The notes below the pieces were generated by a model, which was not told the DNA's origin, ran no database searches, and was given only the letters and a program-made list of their open reading frames with translations. Source: Hydractinia symbiolongicarpus (taxonomy: Eukaryota; Cnidaria; Hydrozoa; Anthoathecata; Hydractiniidae). Taken from it: a DNA stretch of 64,000 nt. The translations under genes and the position numbers were made by a program. How positions within the stretch are numbered: position 1 is the first letter of the stretch; each line of letters starts with the position of its first letter. Positions 45,702-60,265 of the stretch are shown in pieces. The stretch is taken from positions 7,316,001 through 7,380,000 of the forward strand of contig NC_079879.1 in NCBI RefSeq assembly GCF_029227915.1. The letters run 5' to 3'.

Positions 45702-48700
45702 CTACCTATACGGTCTTGACAACGTTATACTACAAGTAGGTAAATCATGCTTCATGTAATATCGTATCAAATCACCCAGTGCTTCAAATTGCGGCTCAGG
45801 TTCTTGACCAATGAACCTCTTGTTCTAAAATATAAGTTGTATACTAGGGTGTTAGCTACAAATTCACAATTGTGGCTGTTATGCCCTAATTGGGAATTTC
45901 CAAATAAATTACAAAGAAATGATCTAGTCACTTGCGTATAAATAAAAAATGGTATATATAATAGAACAATGGGTTGTGCAGCCACATAAAAAACTCAATC
46001 AAAATTAGTATTGATTAATAAAAAAGATGATTGATTGAGAAAGTCAATTAGTATTTTCAATTGGAAACTGCCTGTGTGATGGACAAAACAAATGTTAAGG
46101 CATGGAAGGCCCCAAAATGCAAGTAATAAGGAAGAAATAAGCACGTTTTCGAGGTTCAATCAAAATCTCCTATGCTGTATATCTGGCTTGAACATTGAAA
46201 AGGGAACTCTGGCAAGTTTTAGGTGAATGCTTGTAGCTCCTGGCATCTTGCTTAAGGGGCTATTTTTCTCACACACAAGATTTAGTTTTGAATGCTCCAA
46301 ATGGTCCATTTACGATTTCTTTAGTAAGTTGGGGCAGTCAGAATCCATTTAGAGCACTCAGAACTAATAATTGGTCTTACTACAATCAAAGCCTACTTGC
46401 TCTAAAAACCCATTTATTTGGTCACAGTCTGCTGATGTAACCCTTGCAGTAAGAAAACAAATTTGAATAATTTGCATTAATTAAAAAAACACAGGATCTT
46501 AGTTAATTATGCAAAAAACATAAACTAAATTAGATATTACAGAATAGATAAAGTTAAATCTACTTTGGTTTCATACTTTTGCAAGAAAGCGAAGCATACA
46601 TCTTCAAATTATGCAACCAATTTTACTTGAATTTGAATCAGTGCTGTTTCTTTGATCACCACAGCACGTGGAACATTAGGAGCATAAAAATTTGAACCTC
46701 AGGTATGAAAAAAAGCCCCTAAGGTGACAGTTTTTTAGTCGTTCAAACAGCTGCATTATATACTGTGTTTTATGTATATAGATTTTCGTTACTAATTTTT
46801 AGAAATATGGACCTTAAAACGCATAAAAATGACTGTAACTAATAATATAAATTGCTGAGTCAGCAAACATTTCCAGTAAAAAATGTATAATAAACAAGAA
46901 AAACATCTGCTTTTATGACCTTTTAATTTTTTATCTGCTTCTTTTTTAAAATAAACTTAAAAGGGCGTGCAGAGTTTTTTTCGTTCCTTCTAGTTTTGAC
47001 ATAATGAACTTTTGTATTTTTTGAAAGATTCATGGGTAGCATCCTCTGCTGCAAAAAACACTGTTAAAAAAACATCTGTAGTCAAAATATTTCTGTACAC
47101 CATGGTATAGCTGTATGATTTACCAAACAAGTCTGAAAATTTTAACTTCAACAGTATTCAAAAGAAATAATTAATTATTAATGTTTTAGTTTCAAAAAAA
47201 AAGAAATTGTGGAAACTCAATATTATTGGTAAAAGATTTTCTTACTTACTTACTTACATATACTTACTTACTCCTCCCACTTTAAAAAAAGTAATTGAAA
47301 ATCAACCCAAAATATTGTACTAAACTTATTTGGTTTGTTCGCAAAATATTCGTCGTTAAAGTTGTAAAATATTAGCTGGAGAAAAGGCTTCGTGTCAGTC
47401 GCTATCTTGTCTCCTGATTGTAAATAAATGCCTTCCCGGGACGGCTTGTGACGTCAACTCTGGGATGATAATTTCGCTGACTCTGCCATGACCCAGGTTT
47501 TTATATATACAAAGTGGTTGTTGTTTTGTTTTTCAAAATTTGTAATGGGTACTGAAGATGAGTTTGTAACAGGTATATACTGAAGATAAGTAAACACTTG
47601 TTACTTACCTTTTTAAAACTGAGTTCCCATGAAAAAGTTGTGGGCTTTCTTAGTTTTGAAGTTTTGGCCAGCAAAAAGTCTACAAAACCTGGCAGTGAAT
47701 AGTCTGATTCACTCCCGGGTTTGGAAAAGCTGTTATGAGCATGAGAATGGAAGTGGAAGCAATTAGTAAACCGTGGCTTTTTCTCTATTCCGATGCCCTG
47801 AGAACTGCTGGAAACAATATTTTAAAGAAAAAAGAAGCTATTTAGGGCTATCAGAGCAAGCCATTGCAAGCAAAATTTTTTTTATTTACTCTTTTGAAGC
47901 CCATCTCCCCCCCTCCTCCCCCAATGTTAAATGCTGCGCTGTGATCCTTAAGAATTTTTGTTGGTTAGAAGAGTTAGACTTAGATTAGTAAAAAACTTCA
48001 TTTTATGGCTAGACTATTGGCAGCGTTATTAATCATGACCATGCGGAAGTAAACATAGAAAGGGCGGGTGCAAAAACACTACCCTTGGCTTATTATAATA
48101 ACAAGCAACCTCGATTCCAGGGAATATAGCAATTTTTGATATGAGAATGAAATGTGACACGGAAAATAAATTAAAATAGATTAATATTAGTAAGGAAGAA
48201 AGAAAAAAAGAAAGAAAGAAAGAAGAAACAACGACGCGCGCGCAGAAGAAAATAAACTCCTGTAAATCCCTGTCTAGTGTACCACAATATATAGAAGTCT
48301 TAGACACAACGTAGAAGATGAGCAATACCTATACCATTTTTTGCACATGGCCTAATTCAGAGACAAGTAGACAGAGATTTGGAATTGCCAAAGCCTTTTT
48401 TGCCAATGTTGATTAAAACATTCTAGTGATTAAAACACGGCTTTGAAAGCGTATCGACTCTGTTAATGAGTACAGCTCGTTGTTTCTTGCCTGTTGGAAG
48501 ATTGGCAAAGGAATGCTTTCCAGCACAGTACGATCACATGTTCAGGGGCCTTTTTTGTCATCTGGGAGAGGACGTCAAACTGGGTTTAATCCGAAAAAAA
48601 AATTATCACAAAATGGCGGCTTTCGAGAAGAAAGAATGCTGTAAACACAAGAAAATGTGGCCTTATATTAGCTTTATTATTTCGAATTTTACTTAATAAA

Positions 48701-51700
48701 TGTTAAATTACAAATTCTCAACATAGTAAAAACAGAATAAGGTGAACTTTTTTTAAAGTGGGAGGTAAGCTTTAATGCTGAACCAGTGCAAACTTATTTT
48801 AAAATAAGAAGAAGTGTGTAATAGTGTCAGCTTGATTAAGACAAATCTTAAAAATTGGGATAGTTTTATGCTGATAGGTGGCATTAACTTTGTTTGTTGA
48901 CAGTAATTTTCTTTATATTTTAGTTAGCCTGGGACAATATTGTAGCTAAATTGTTTTGTATGAGTGCAAAGAGTCTGCCATGATGCATAATAAGCAAAAA
49001 TAACACGCACAAGATGTACAGGATGCAGTTATCCACTTACATTTTTTATGAAGATTATATAATGTTTGGAAGCTCCCCCTGTGTAAACACTCAATACATG
49101 TTTCTATGAAAGAAAAAAAGATGTCACATATCATAGAACAGAAAGCTGACAGCAAATCATTTAACAAAATCCACTTTCTTTCTAAAATAAACAAACAAAC
49201 AATCTTAATGTTTTTACTACCCATACTCTTAACAAAAGGCATTCTTTGGGTTCAAAAATTGCCCTAATAAATACGAAGCTATTAGAAATGTTTGTTACAA
49301 ATAGAATCTGGTTCAGCAGTTTCTCAAGCATTTAAATAATTTCAGAAAACTCCATAATGCAGACTGGTTTAAATAATTTTGAAGTTATAACAAAAAAAAC
49401 ATTAATGCAATTTCTTTGTTTATAGTGCTTCACACACTCCAATGCTTTGCTTTGTAGAACAAGTCACAATTTTTGTTTAGATATATATTACCTCTTCTCG
49501 CCCTTGGCGTATCAAATATAAACCAATAGCTCCAAAATTTTCAAGTAATCTACAATCAAATTGTAAGTAATTTTTTATAGGCATTTACTGGAAGTCACTG
49601 TTTAGTTCAAAAAAGACAATAACACACTTTTCTGCCTCACTTCTGCCCAACCTCCACTGATACACAGAGTTAGGTAACACTGATGCATCATCCATCACTA
49701 CATCAATCTAAAATAATATTTACATTCTTCACACATAACTCTATTAAAGGTTTAGTTAATTAAACATTTTCAGGCTAGGATTTCTGGAGTACATGTTTAT
49801 CAAAGATTGTGACATTACATCAATTTTTTAGAAAAAAAAAAGAACATAAATCACAATCCAGTAAATTGAGGTAGCTTTTAAATCATAACAAAAATGTTAA
49901 TTTTTGTAGAATAAACAAAACATTTTAAAAGCTTGTGTAAAAAACTTACTGCATGTGGGTCTTCGTAATAGCCTTCGTTTTTTTCTTCATGTTTTGGTTT
50001 GCGAGGTCTACAGGAATATGTTTAAATAACGATCAGGGTCATTGGTTTTATCACAGCAATTAAAAAGTGGAGTCAATTTTTGCAGAAAAAAAAGAGTACA
50101 ACTGACAGTTTTCTTACTCATATTCTACTAAAATTGTACTGAATTTTTGTAGTAAACAGTAAAATAAAGAGCATTTTAATAAAAGGAAATAAAATTAATA
50201 TAGCAAAGTGCAGCAGAAAGCTTTGTAAACACAGCATAAAAACACTGACAGAAGAATTGTTAACGAACAAAATATAACAAACATTTTCAACAATACTAAA
50301 GATTATTATTTTTCCAAGCGATTTAGAAAAAGTCCAATTGGAATTTAAGCCTAGCCAAAAAAAAAATCTTTACTGACCATTTATCTTCATAAAAACCCAA
50401 ATAAGTTGGATTAGTATTCTAAACCAAATAAAAAACAACATAGTCAAACACAAAAAAAGAAGTATTGAGTAAATACTTTGGTTTAGGTGCCGTATGATAT
50501 GGAGATTTTGGTGGTACCATAGGCTTTTTGTTTTCTGTTGCAGCATTATTATGTTCTGCATTGCCAGACATTTTTTCGTAGTCCAAAAATCCTAAAAAAG
50601 AATTGGTTTAATATTGGAAACAAGTTAAATGTGTTAATAGTCAACATTATTATTGTTTTTTAAGTAACTAGTAACTGAAGATACTGGGGAAGCTTTTAAT
50701 ATACACATTCAAGGTGAGACATCCAAATGGGTCTTTTAATATGGCAGCAGAGGGTGACAATTCTGCATTGTGATACTTGATTGGTATTTAAATGTTATTG
50801 TGTTTTTGGCAATGGCAACTAATCAAGTATTAAATCCATCTGTGTGAAGAAGATGATTAGCTTGGAAAAATAACATTGATGTGTCACAGATATATACTGA
50901 CTTGGATAAGAAGAAACAAGGACCAGCTATTTTATCTGTCACAGGACAAGCAAGGGAAGCTATTATAAGTATAGGGGGGAGGGCAAACTGGCCAGGATTG
51001 ATAGTCTTGCTAAAATAATTACTCAATTGGATGCATTGTTTTTGTAGAACAAAAATACGAGAGCCTATAATGCATTCAAAGAGTTTACAATTAGAAAAGG
51101 AATTCAAGTGGAAAGTATTCATACTTTATTTTTCAATTTAAAGTTATATAACAACATAACACCACTTACCACTGAATGCAGCAAATACAACTGAAGATAA
51201 TAGAAAGTTGGCCATTTTAAAATACTATTGTTGTGAATCCATCATACTGATGGGATTACACAATGTTCAAATGCTTAATTTGTTGTGTTACAAAGGAGAC
51301 AACAAACACAGATGTCATTGACCCACCAGTTCACAATTAGGTAAATTGCCCTAACTTTGAGAAGTTTGGTCAATTTTGATCTCAGGCGGTCCCGGCAACA
51401 TATACAGGGAAGAGACAGATGTCACCACCTTGTTTCCAGGTTATTTGACCTTAAAAATTAAAAGTGTGTCGCAAGGCTTTACCAATATTATTAAATGCAT
51501 TGAAATCAGTTTCCTTATTAGTATGATTATGTAGTGTTAAAATGGTTGCCTTGCAACATAGCAAATGAGATGTAATAACATCCATTTTGAAAAAGGTGCA
51601 GACAGATGAGTAATAGAATATAACACAAGAACAAATATGAAATTCAAAAATGGTTAATTTTAGGATAAGTGTGTTACCTTCTTTGTGTTCGATTCTCTTA

Positions 51701-54700
51701 GGAGGTGTGATGCGAGTTTGTATTTCAGTAACTTCGTATTTACCACTTCCCCTGTTATTTTTTGGTTCTTTTTGTTTTACTTGTGGACTTCTGGGAGGTG
51801 GAACAGGGAGAGCTGGTTGTTCAAAAGATTGCAAAGCATCTGGCTTAGGGCCTATTTTTGGGCCAATAAACTCTGGATCTGGGGGTTCTGGATCATCTGT
51901 AACTAATTTTGGCTGTTCAGCACGTTCCGGATTAAAAAAGCATACATCAAAAGGTTTTATATCAACATAGTCATAACTAAAGTCACTATCGTCTGAATTA
52001 AGTTCTTCTTCTTGATTATCATCAGCACGATTTGTCATTGAAAGGTTATGGGAGACCACCCGCTTTAGTTGGGCTATCCATTCCTTGAACACAAAAATAA
52101 ATTCAAAATCATTAATACTTTAAAAAAACGTCACCACAGGCAGGTGTGCCCACGAACAAAAGATTGCTCCCACTGTTGTTGCAGTCTGTTCATTGGAGCA
52201 CTAACTGCTTAAGAGAATTTAGAATTTTGTATTCAACGACATAAAAAACATGTTTCCCATAAAAACAGATCAGACTAAAAATTGATCTCAAAATACTCTG
52301 TAAACAGATAAAACTTGTCTTATTCTCAATATTTTCCACATATACTTATACTCACTCCTCACAATTTAGAAAAAAGTTTCTTGAAAAAAAATAATTGCGT
52401 AGGCCTCTGCTGCTCACAGAAAATATTGTTAGGAATGTATTGTAAGTTCGGCATCTTTAACAACATGGAGATTTTAATTTGTACAAACAATTAACTTTTG
52501 CCAATAAGATTTCTAAAAGAACAAGTCTATTTGGAATGAATGTTTTGAAAAATTTTGTGTCCTCAAAAGTTTACAAAAACGTAACTGCCAAAATTACAGT
52601 TAGAGAGACTAAGAAGTTATAGTAATAGATATATTCCGTCAACGCAAAATCCATAATGATTAGAAAGAATGTACATTGTAGCGAGAAGCTCTACAATGCT
52701 ATTATATTCATGCTGTTCTGTTAAGGTTTTTACTCAATCTGGTATAAGTGATTTTTATCCCAGCCATTATTATTGTATTGTATACCTGTACTTAAAAACC
52801 TAATTGCAGCTCTACTTGTTCTACAAACTGAACACAATTTTGAGAAATTCTATTAACCTTAAAAAATAACAAATTTAAATCATACATAATAGCAAATTAC
52901 AAAAATTAGAGAATAAAAAGTAAATACCTCTTGTTCTCTTTGAGAAGGCACGTTGAAATAATACGTTCTTCCTTTAGCAGTATTTACATTTGATTTAAGA
53001 GAAAAACCCCATTTATGACCCTTGCTTTGTCTAGCTGCTTCCACACTAAACATAAAAATGCAACAGTAAGACAAAAAAACAAAGAAGTATTAGTAGTAGA
53101 AAATAAAATGTATCTTCAGAGAAAAACATTTTGACAGAAAGACATAAAGGATGGCGGTAAGAAAAAAAAATCAGGGAATGGGCAGGAAACTTAAATTAGT
53201 ACACCAAATTATCAAATTTCTTTCTGCTAGCAAACCTAAACCAAAACTTGATAATTGTTGGTAGGCTTTTAGATATCTTAAACATGACTTAAAATTTTTG
53301 GTTTCCATATAGCAATAGAATGTCAGTAACTACTAATAATTTTCCAGAAATCACTTAGACATTTGATTGAATTTTATATACGATCAATATATTGAGCTGC
53401 CATCAAAAAATGTTTTTTCCTGTGGTTCAGTTTCCTTTAATGATTTTACTGTTGCCACATCAGCTCCCAATAATTTTCTTTCGCAAATTAAGGAGAGGAT
53501 GATGCTCTTTAAGGAGAATCCTTTAAATAAAAACATCACATCATCTTCATTTTATATTGATAAATTGTAATTATTCTTTTGTGAATTTTTCTTATGTGAT
53601 GTGCTTGGTCTATTTATAACTCAGTGTATACTAGGAAATACACTCGTCTTTTTCAAAAAGAATGTAATACTGGTGATGACTATGGTAACAGCCAAAATAG
53701 TTACCAATAACGTGATGTATTTATATTTTCCTAATATTATTTGTAAAACGTATAGTAAAATTCAGGGGTGGATACAGGAATTTAAACATATCAGTTCATT
53801 TTTTTACAAAGTCATTAAGAAATGGCCATTAAATTTTGCAAGGCTTTCAAGGACGGACGCATTAAAACCAAAGTGAGGAAAACCAAGCAGGTACAGGTCT
53901 ATACATTAGCCAGTTTTATACTGAGATTTAGAGCTGGTTTACTTAAAAAGACATGTTTCATAAACTGACTGGATTACACACCCTGTGTTGAGGTCAAAAT
54001 TTCTGCACGCTTTGAAAAAAATATTTTGAGTATTTCAACCCTCTATCCAGGAGGCCTTTTTTTAAATAACTACAAAATTTTGTATACCACATATCCAACT
54101 ATATGCTGGAGAGCATATTTCAATATATTTTTGGTGACCAGCCAAATAAGAGTACTCTTTTATGAAAGCTTGTGTGAGAAAAAAAGTAGAAAAAAATTTA
54201 AGGCATTTTCCGTTTTTATATAACTAACAAAAATTTCATAGCTCAGTGATTTCTTATTTCTTTGCTGTTTTATGCCCTTAATAACAAATCTTCAAGAGTA
54301 AATATGTTGTTTATTATTTTATTTTTGTTGCAAAAAACTATTGTATGACAAAGTAAAGCATGATTTGTTTCTGTGTTTAACAGTATATCACAGGCCACTA
54401 CCCCTTAATAAAATATTATCAAAGTGCTTTGACATACTTTGTCAAAATTACTGGGGTTGTCTTATGCTTTTTAGGGTCACATGTTACCTTTATTTGTAAG
54501 TAAAAGTAAGTCGAGATTAAATTAGGGGTTATTTTTACGGTGACTAAACGCAAATAGTAACTGAATTAGGCAGTTTCTTACATATTACGCCATATCATTG
54601 ATGAATATGCGCTCAACTATATAATATATGCATGTGCGTATTATGTGTAGAAAATCTATAGAAATTTAACCCAGTGCATTGTAAGAAAGTTATTTTTAAA

Positions 54701-56382
54701 TTTTAACAAGGCGAAAATTAAGTACATCCACCCGACTAGCTCGACATACCCTAAATCCACCACTGAAATTTAGTATTATAGAGTTGAATAATTTATTTCC
54801 TAAAATAAGAATAAAATTAACTTTTAATTTGGAAAGAAGTTGAACTTGTATTTAATAGCATACCCAGCAGAGTTAATATCAACAGGGTAACTCGAAATAA
54901 CTATGGGGTTCAATTTAACTCCATCAATATTTTCTTGAAATACACATTTGCAACATCTTCAGAGCTTATGCTAGTTAGTTAAACATTAAAACTCAAGCGT
55001 TGGAAATTCAAAAGCACCTGTTTCTTCCTAGTTATTGCAATGTTAATAATTAGAAACACATGTTTAAAGAATTGAAAGGGATCAAAGAGAGAGGAATTCG
55101 AAATGATTTATTGCATTTTGTGTTGAAATAAATTTCAAATAGTTAAGATAACCACAATTATGCTGGATATATATAATTCAGTTAACATGTCAAATGACAG
55201 ATGTGTGATAATACATTTATTTTACCCTTACCTGAAACCACTAAGGAGAAGTGCATCCTTAGGTGATTTACTATTGTGATCTTTGAAATAGTACAAGTAA
55301 CCATCGTGTACAATGCAGTATCGTCTGATGACTGGAAAAACAAAAATGATTTATTTTAAAAATAAAGTAGCAATATGTTAAACCTTCTAGAGAGTAGTAA
55401 GGAAATGCATGCAATAAAAAGTATTTAACCTTTTAAACTTTTTTACTAGATGATGATTTCTTTTTAAGATAAAGTATATTTCAAAAAAAGGAAAGCTGTG
55501 TTAAGGGTCTTTTAGCGTTTTTAAAGTAAAAAGTTCTTTCTGTCGTCCAACCATGGCTGTACAACATTTTCTTACTTTGTAACCTATTTTAATTACATCT
55601 TGCGATGTCATCCCTGATGTGTCAATAACATAGCTTTAGCAGTGTGTTCTTTATACCTTTTATCATTTGGAATTGTAAAAAAGGGTTTAAACATAAAAAG
55701 TATTTAACACATAGGGTTTCACTAGAAAAAAAGTTGTTGTTTTTTTCTGCAAATATAATTTTGGATCAAACTTTCTCTTTAAAGGAGAACTATCTGTGAA
55801 AGATATTTATTTTAAAACATGATGAATAAAATTACTTTCAGATAACCACAGGAGACACAGGACAATCCTTACCCAAAAGTTTGTGATCTGATTTTCATAT
55901 TTTCGCATTCTTATCTCATATAAATCCTTGAAATATTAAAATTTACCTCCACTCAGTACAACTTTTCTTTAAAGGAGAACCAACAATTATTAACAAGTTG
56001 TACTTAGGATGTTGATTATAGGTTACTAAAATAACTAATTTTCTGGGTTTTCCAGGAAGAGTTTTTAAAGAAATACAACAATTTTTAACTTAAGCAGTAA
56101 GTCAAAAATTAAATTAAAGTAGTAAAATACGAAATTCTAGATTGTGTTGAATTTATATACTGTGCTAAAAAGCAACATGGATAGAAATGTTACTTCTTAT
56201 TTTAATTTTCAGACTAACAGGGTTATTGTATTTCAAATTTTAAAGAAATGAGATAAAAATTACAAAAAAAACTTACATCCATTTCCAAATCTACCATTTT
56301 CTTGTTTCAATAACCATCCACCAAATGCACGTGTATCCAGTAAAGATTGAGCGCTAATCGATTTCAAAGTCTTTGCAGCCAT
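45702..56382 (-). CDS. PH-SH2 adaptor protein, 3BP2-like, copy A
   Basis: Ten exons: 56277-56382 (ATG), 55232-55331, 52928-53045, 51678-52083, 50477-50591, 49950-50007, 49628-49707, 49492-49549, 49041-49103 and 45702-45824 (TAG). They join in phase to 1,227 bp, 408 residues. PH domain about 19-118: GGWLLKQENGRFGNG, RRYCIVHDGYLYYFKD, helix EWIAQLK (W110). The linker carries acidic DSDFSYDYVDI, proline site PALPVPPPRSPQ, LDYEKM (a YxxM) and EGYYEDP. SH2 about 300-408: SVYQWRLGRSEAEK, GLYLIRQ with binding arginine R342, SKHYIIF and LIRYYMKHDLPTC. Length and domain order fit the 3BP2 family, smaller than vertebrate members. Expected to bridge membrane lipids, SH3 proteins and tyrosine-phosphorylated receptors; this is inferred from domains. 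The introns contain no other gene that could be supported. Confidence 0.88.
48196..48222. repeat. GAAA-type microsatellite
   Basis: A purine run of GAAA/AGAA units in the 3.2 kb last intron of adaptor gene A. Confidence 0.75.
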
Positions 56383-58010
56383 ATTTCCTATTTCTTTATT
56401 TAATCTTTCCTATTTTTGTTAGATAACCATCATGAGTTCAAATTCCTAATGTACAAAAAAAATTATGGTTGCAAATGCCAGTCTTTTTCTTTGACTAGTC
56501 TTGTCAATCTATTTCATGCGATCGCACTAGCATATCTCTACACATGCTTGAAAAAGAATTGGGTATGCTTTTTTCAGGTCTTCATCACACACGTAAAATT
56601 AAACATTGCTTCTCCAAAAATTAAGTTTTTTATACGATAAAAACTAAAATGTGCATAGATTATCTCTTAAATAGTAAAAATACAAGACAGACTGTACTTG
56701 TTGTGAAACCCTCCTTTCTTATGATTATGTATATGATGACAGTTGAAGTGAACTTGAAAAAATAAATGTAAAAAACAAGGCAGAATAGGCCTGCGTCTAT
56801 CAATAAGGGGACAGCGATTGCTCTTGCTCACGTAAAGACTAGCCCAATTCTAAGAAATGAGAGACTAGCTGAGCCATAAATTGCTCCCCCAATTTTTCTT
56901 ATTCTATTTATTCAGATTGCTCGCCCAGTCTAAATTATTGTAACTTTGGGGGAGCGATTTATTGCTTGGGTGTTATTTTCTTATTTTCATCTCCTTTAGC
57001 CGAAGTCTGCAGACACATGCAATCATATTTATTGCAGGCACACATGCAAAATTGTTTAGCGGAGCAATAAGTCAGACATGCAAATTTCTTTATATTACAA
57101 ATGCATAATAATTTGTAAATGCTTGATGTAAACTTGCTGTATATATTTTGCTCCATGAAAAACGATGATAAATTGACCTTAATGTTTATCTTTTCATGTG
57201 CATGATCAGCCTTTCTAATTTAAATTTTCTCGCTTCGGCAACTACTTTATAATGTTTTGCGCTAGCATTTACTGATTTCATGTCGACAAAAAAAATGTTG
57301 AAGTGAATTTTTGTTATGTTTCGCCTTGGCAATCCACAATTTCACATCGGCTAAAATGGTGACAAAAACTTTTACTTTGGTGTCTGACGTCAGCAAATTG
57401 CCTTTTAAATTCTTTTCCAAGCCAGCTTGTTCACAATTAAACTTCTTTAATTTAAAGTAAATAAGAAAATAAACTTTTTTCAAATCACCTAAGCATTTTC
57501 TGTGTACCGACGTGAATTAAGGAGGCTAACATGATATAACACTTGCATAATACACCGTTACATTTGCATGACATAACACTTGCATAATATTGATTAGGGG
57601 ACAATAAAATTAAATTATATTATTCAAGATTATTAAAAAGAATTTTAGTGAAGATGACACTTGAAAATTACATAAGTCACCATAGCTTGTCTAAATTAAA
57701 CTACATGTGTGTATTTCAAATTTTTCAGATTGCTTACATGTTGACAATTCTAAACTACTTGTGCAACATAAATTTAAAGTGCAACTCTAACCTTCAACAA
57801 TTTATTAATAAAAAATTCATTATTTTTATTTGCACATTTTTAGGACTGACAGTATGTTAGACAGAATTGCAATTTTAGACCGTAAATCAGTGTATAAGGG
57901 GGGAGGGGGCCTGCAAAATAAAGAACTTCCCCTACATAATTAAATTTGGTCTACAAATTTCTACAAAGAATTGTAAACCTATGGCTACAACTATTTCTAC
58001 AAAATAAGGC
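56383..58010. other. non-coding stretch upstream of adaptor gene A
   Basis: No exon was supported. The promoter of gene A is expected here. A GGGGGAGGGGGCC block lies near 57900; no defined motif was recognised. Confidence 0.4.
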
Positions 58011-58014
58011 ATCA

Positions 58015-58110
58015 TCACACCTGGTCATCATCATCGTGATTCATGGCTTAACATTGTTTTCCATGCTAGCATGTTTGATGGGGTATATTAATGACCCTCT
58101 TCCAATCTGA
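58015..58110 (+). repeat. CATCAT-type dispersed repeat fragment (SINE-like)
   Basis: The stretch with CATCATCATCGTGATT, then TTAACATTG, TTTTCCATGCTAGCATG and TTTGATGGGG resembles a conserved SINE core seen in many invertebrate genomes. The resemblance is from memory and was not searched. Boundaries are unclear. Confidence 0.35.
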
Positions 58111-59305
58111 TCTAGACTGTGTTAGATCTAAACACAAATTCCTCTATACATCAAATCTGTCCTTATTATCTTGTGCAAAGTTTTCCTTACCCCTGGAACT
58201 AAGTCTGTATACTGTTTTTACCTAATTATCCTCCTTCGTTCTTTGGAAGTATCCCAACTAACTCAATCGTCTAACCTAGATAACATATTTATTGCTACAG
58301 ATGCCTAGCCTTCTTTTTAGCTTATATGAGCTTTTTCTGTTTCTCAGGCTAGCATTGCACATTAACCCAACTATTCTTATATTACTACTTTGTGAACAGT
58401 TAAGATATTTCTGCTTCACTGCCCATGTCTCACTACTTTATAACAAAATACTTCTTACACAGGCCCCGTACAATCTATCTAATCAACAAAAGACGTAACT
58501 CTCTGAAAACCTATCCTGTAAGTAACACTGACATCTTCAAACACCCCTTTCATAGGGACTGAGGAATAGGGACTGAGGAAAGAGGAATATCAATTGGATC
58601 AGAAATTTTTTACATACTTTGAATCAACGATAATGAGTAAACAACGTTAACTTTATGGTAGTTTGGTTAGAAAAACAACTGAGACCTTTATAGTTTATTA
58701 AAATACAAAAATGGGAAAGAGAGATTTTATAGAACAATATTGTCTGCAAGAGAAAAAGATTAATGTGTTTTGCTCCTCCATGGCTATATTTTTAAGCTTC
58801 TTCAGTGCAACCAATTTTTTAAATTTCCCAATCACAGTTATTTTTACTTACACAAATCCCGGTTTCAAAGACCTTATATTAAAGTCCTAGCAAGTGTAAA
58901 CATTGACAAGTGAACAGTGCATAGGTCGGAATGAAAAAGGTGTAAATCATTTCTTATGGCTCTAATCTTTAAAATTACACATTTACCCCAATAATTTTTA
59001 AACAGGATTGTATAGCAGTAAGCTAGGCTTAGTTATATATATTATTAGCTATATGGTAGCGCTAAAAGTTAGCTAGTTAAACAGCTGAGATACAAAAAAG
59101 GTAAAAAAATAGCAAAAATACTATAATTGAATTCTGGAGAGGCGTTATACATTAAATTTGCTGAGAGATCTTTTACCTTTCGTTTCCTGCTTTAATCCAG
59201 GTTTCGTTCGATGTTCTCCAATGTTCTCCTTGTAATGATGAGACAGTCTTCCCAGAAAGTTGGAAATTCCGTTAAAAAATTTCACACATTTGGATTTCGG
59301 AATCA

Positions 59306-59414
59306 TTAAATACTTTTCGGATTTCTGTTTTAGGGCCGGGATTTCCATTTTGTTTGTCTGTTGAGTTGTCTGGTTGCTTCTCGTGTTTTATTGTTGGCTT
59401 TGTCTTAGAACGTT
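59306..59414 (-). other. possible isolated exon or 5' leader
   Basis: On the minus strand a TTTTGCAG acceptor precedes an open, Lys-rich 109-bp stretch (KRSKTKPTIKHEKQP in one frame) ending at a GTATTT donor-like site. No similarity is recognised and no partner exon was found. It could be a non-coding leader exon of adaptor gene A or chance. Confidence 0.2.
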
Positions 59415-60265
59415 TCTGCAAAAGAAAAGTCCTTTGGTGTCATTCATTTTTCTTTACATATGTCACTACAAGTTAAGGCGAAAATTTTTTTCATATGCCT
59501 TATTTAGCCAGCTAGCTAGCTTAAAGATAACTTGCTGATAAGGGAAAATTAATTTGCTGTCCTACTTGTAAAGTCATACATGCAGTACTTCTAAAAAGTC
59601 ATTAGGATGCAATCTTTAATTTTTTTTTGCTTGTTTGAGAAATGTATACAGCTTTACAGATTTTTTTGCTTGTGTTAACATCATATTTTAAGATCTCTCA
59701 GGCTTTTTTTGTAGCAGAATTATAGTTTTAAAGCATGCCTAATGCAATGAAATTTGCAAATTCAAGAACTATATATATATTACTAATACGAAGTGAAAGA
59801 GTAGTTAATTCTACTGCTCAAAGAGGTTAACACGAACATGGTGAGGATGCCACATTCTCTTCGCTACAGAGAACAGTGACTTCAAAGTCCAATATACCCT
59901 ACCACAATAGAAATTAAAGATGGTATCCTTATTTTAAAATTATTGAGAGGATGGAGTGGTTTTGCTAACCGAGTAAAAACTGCCTTGCTGCCTGGTCACA
60001 CTGAAATCCCCCCCCCCAAACCCATAGTTTCCTGCAAGCCCCCAAGATGCACATGCTCTTTGCTACAGAGAACAATGAGTTCAATTTACCCTACCACGAT
60101 AGAAATTAACTATGAGTTGGCCATAATGATTTCAATGTTATACAAGGACAGCTGACTTTTGCGTTCTATGTATGTTTTTGAGAGCTCTTACCTTGAAGTT
60201 CAGTGCAGTTGAGAAGAAGAAAATAGGCCTGGGAATAGGGTTGACCTAATCTAAATTCGCAACAT

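Noticed and set aside
50385-50430. Possible extra exon in copy A with a YLGFYEDKWS reading
   Set aside because: Including it breaks the phase match between the exons at 50477-50591 and 49950-50007, which join perfectly without it.
53367-53876. Plus-strand open frames inside an intron of copy A
   Set aside because: No recognisable domain, no splice partners; length is expected by chance in this composition.
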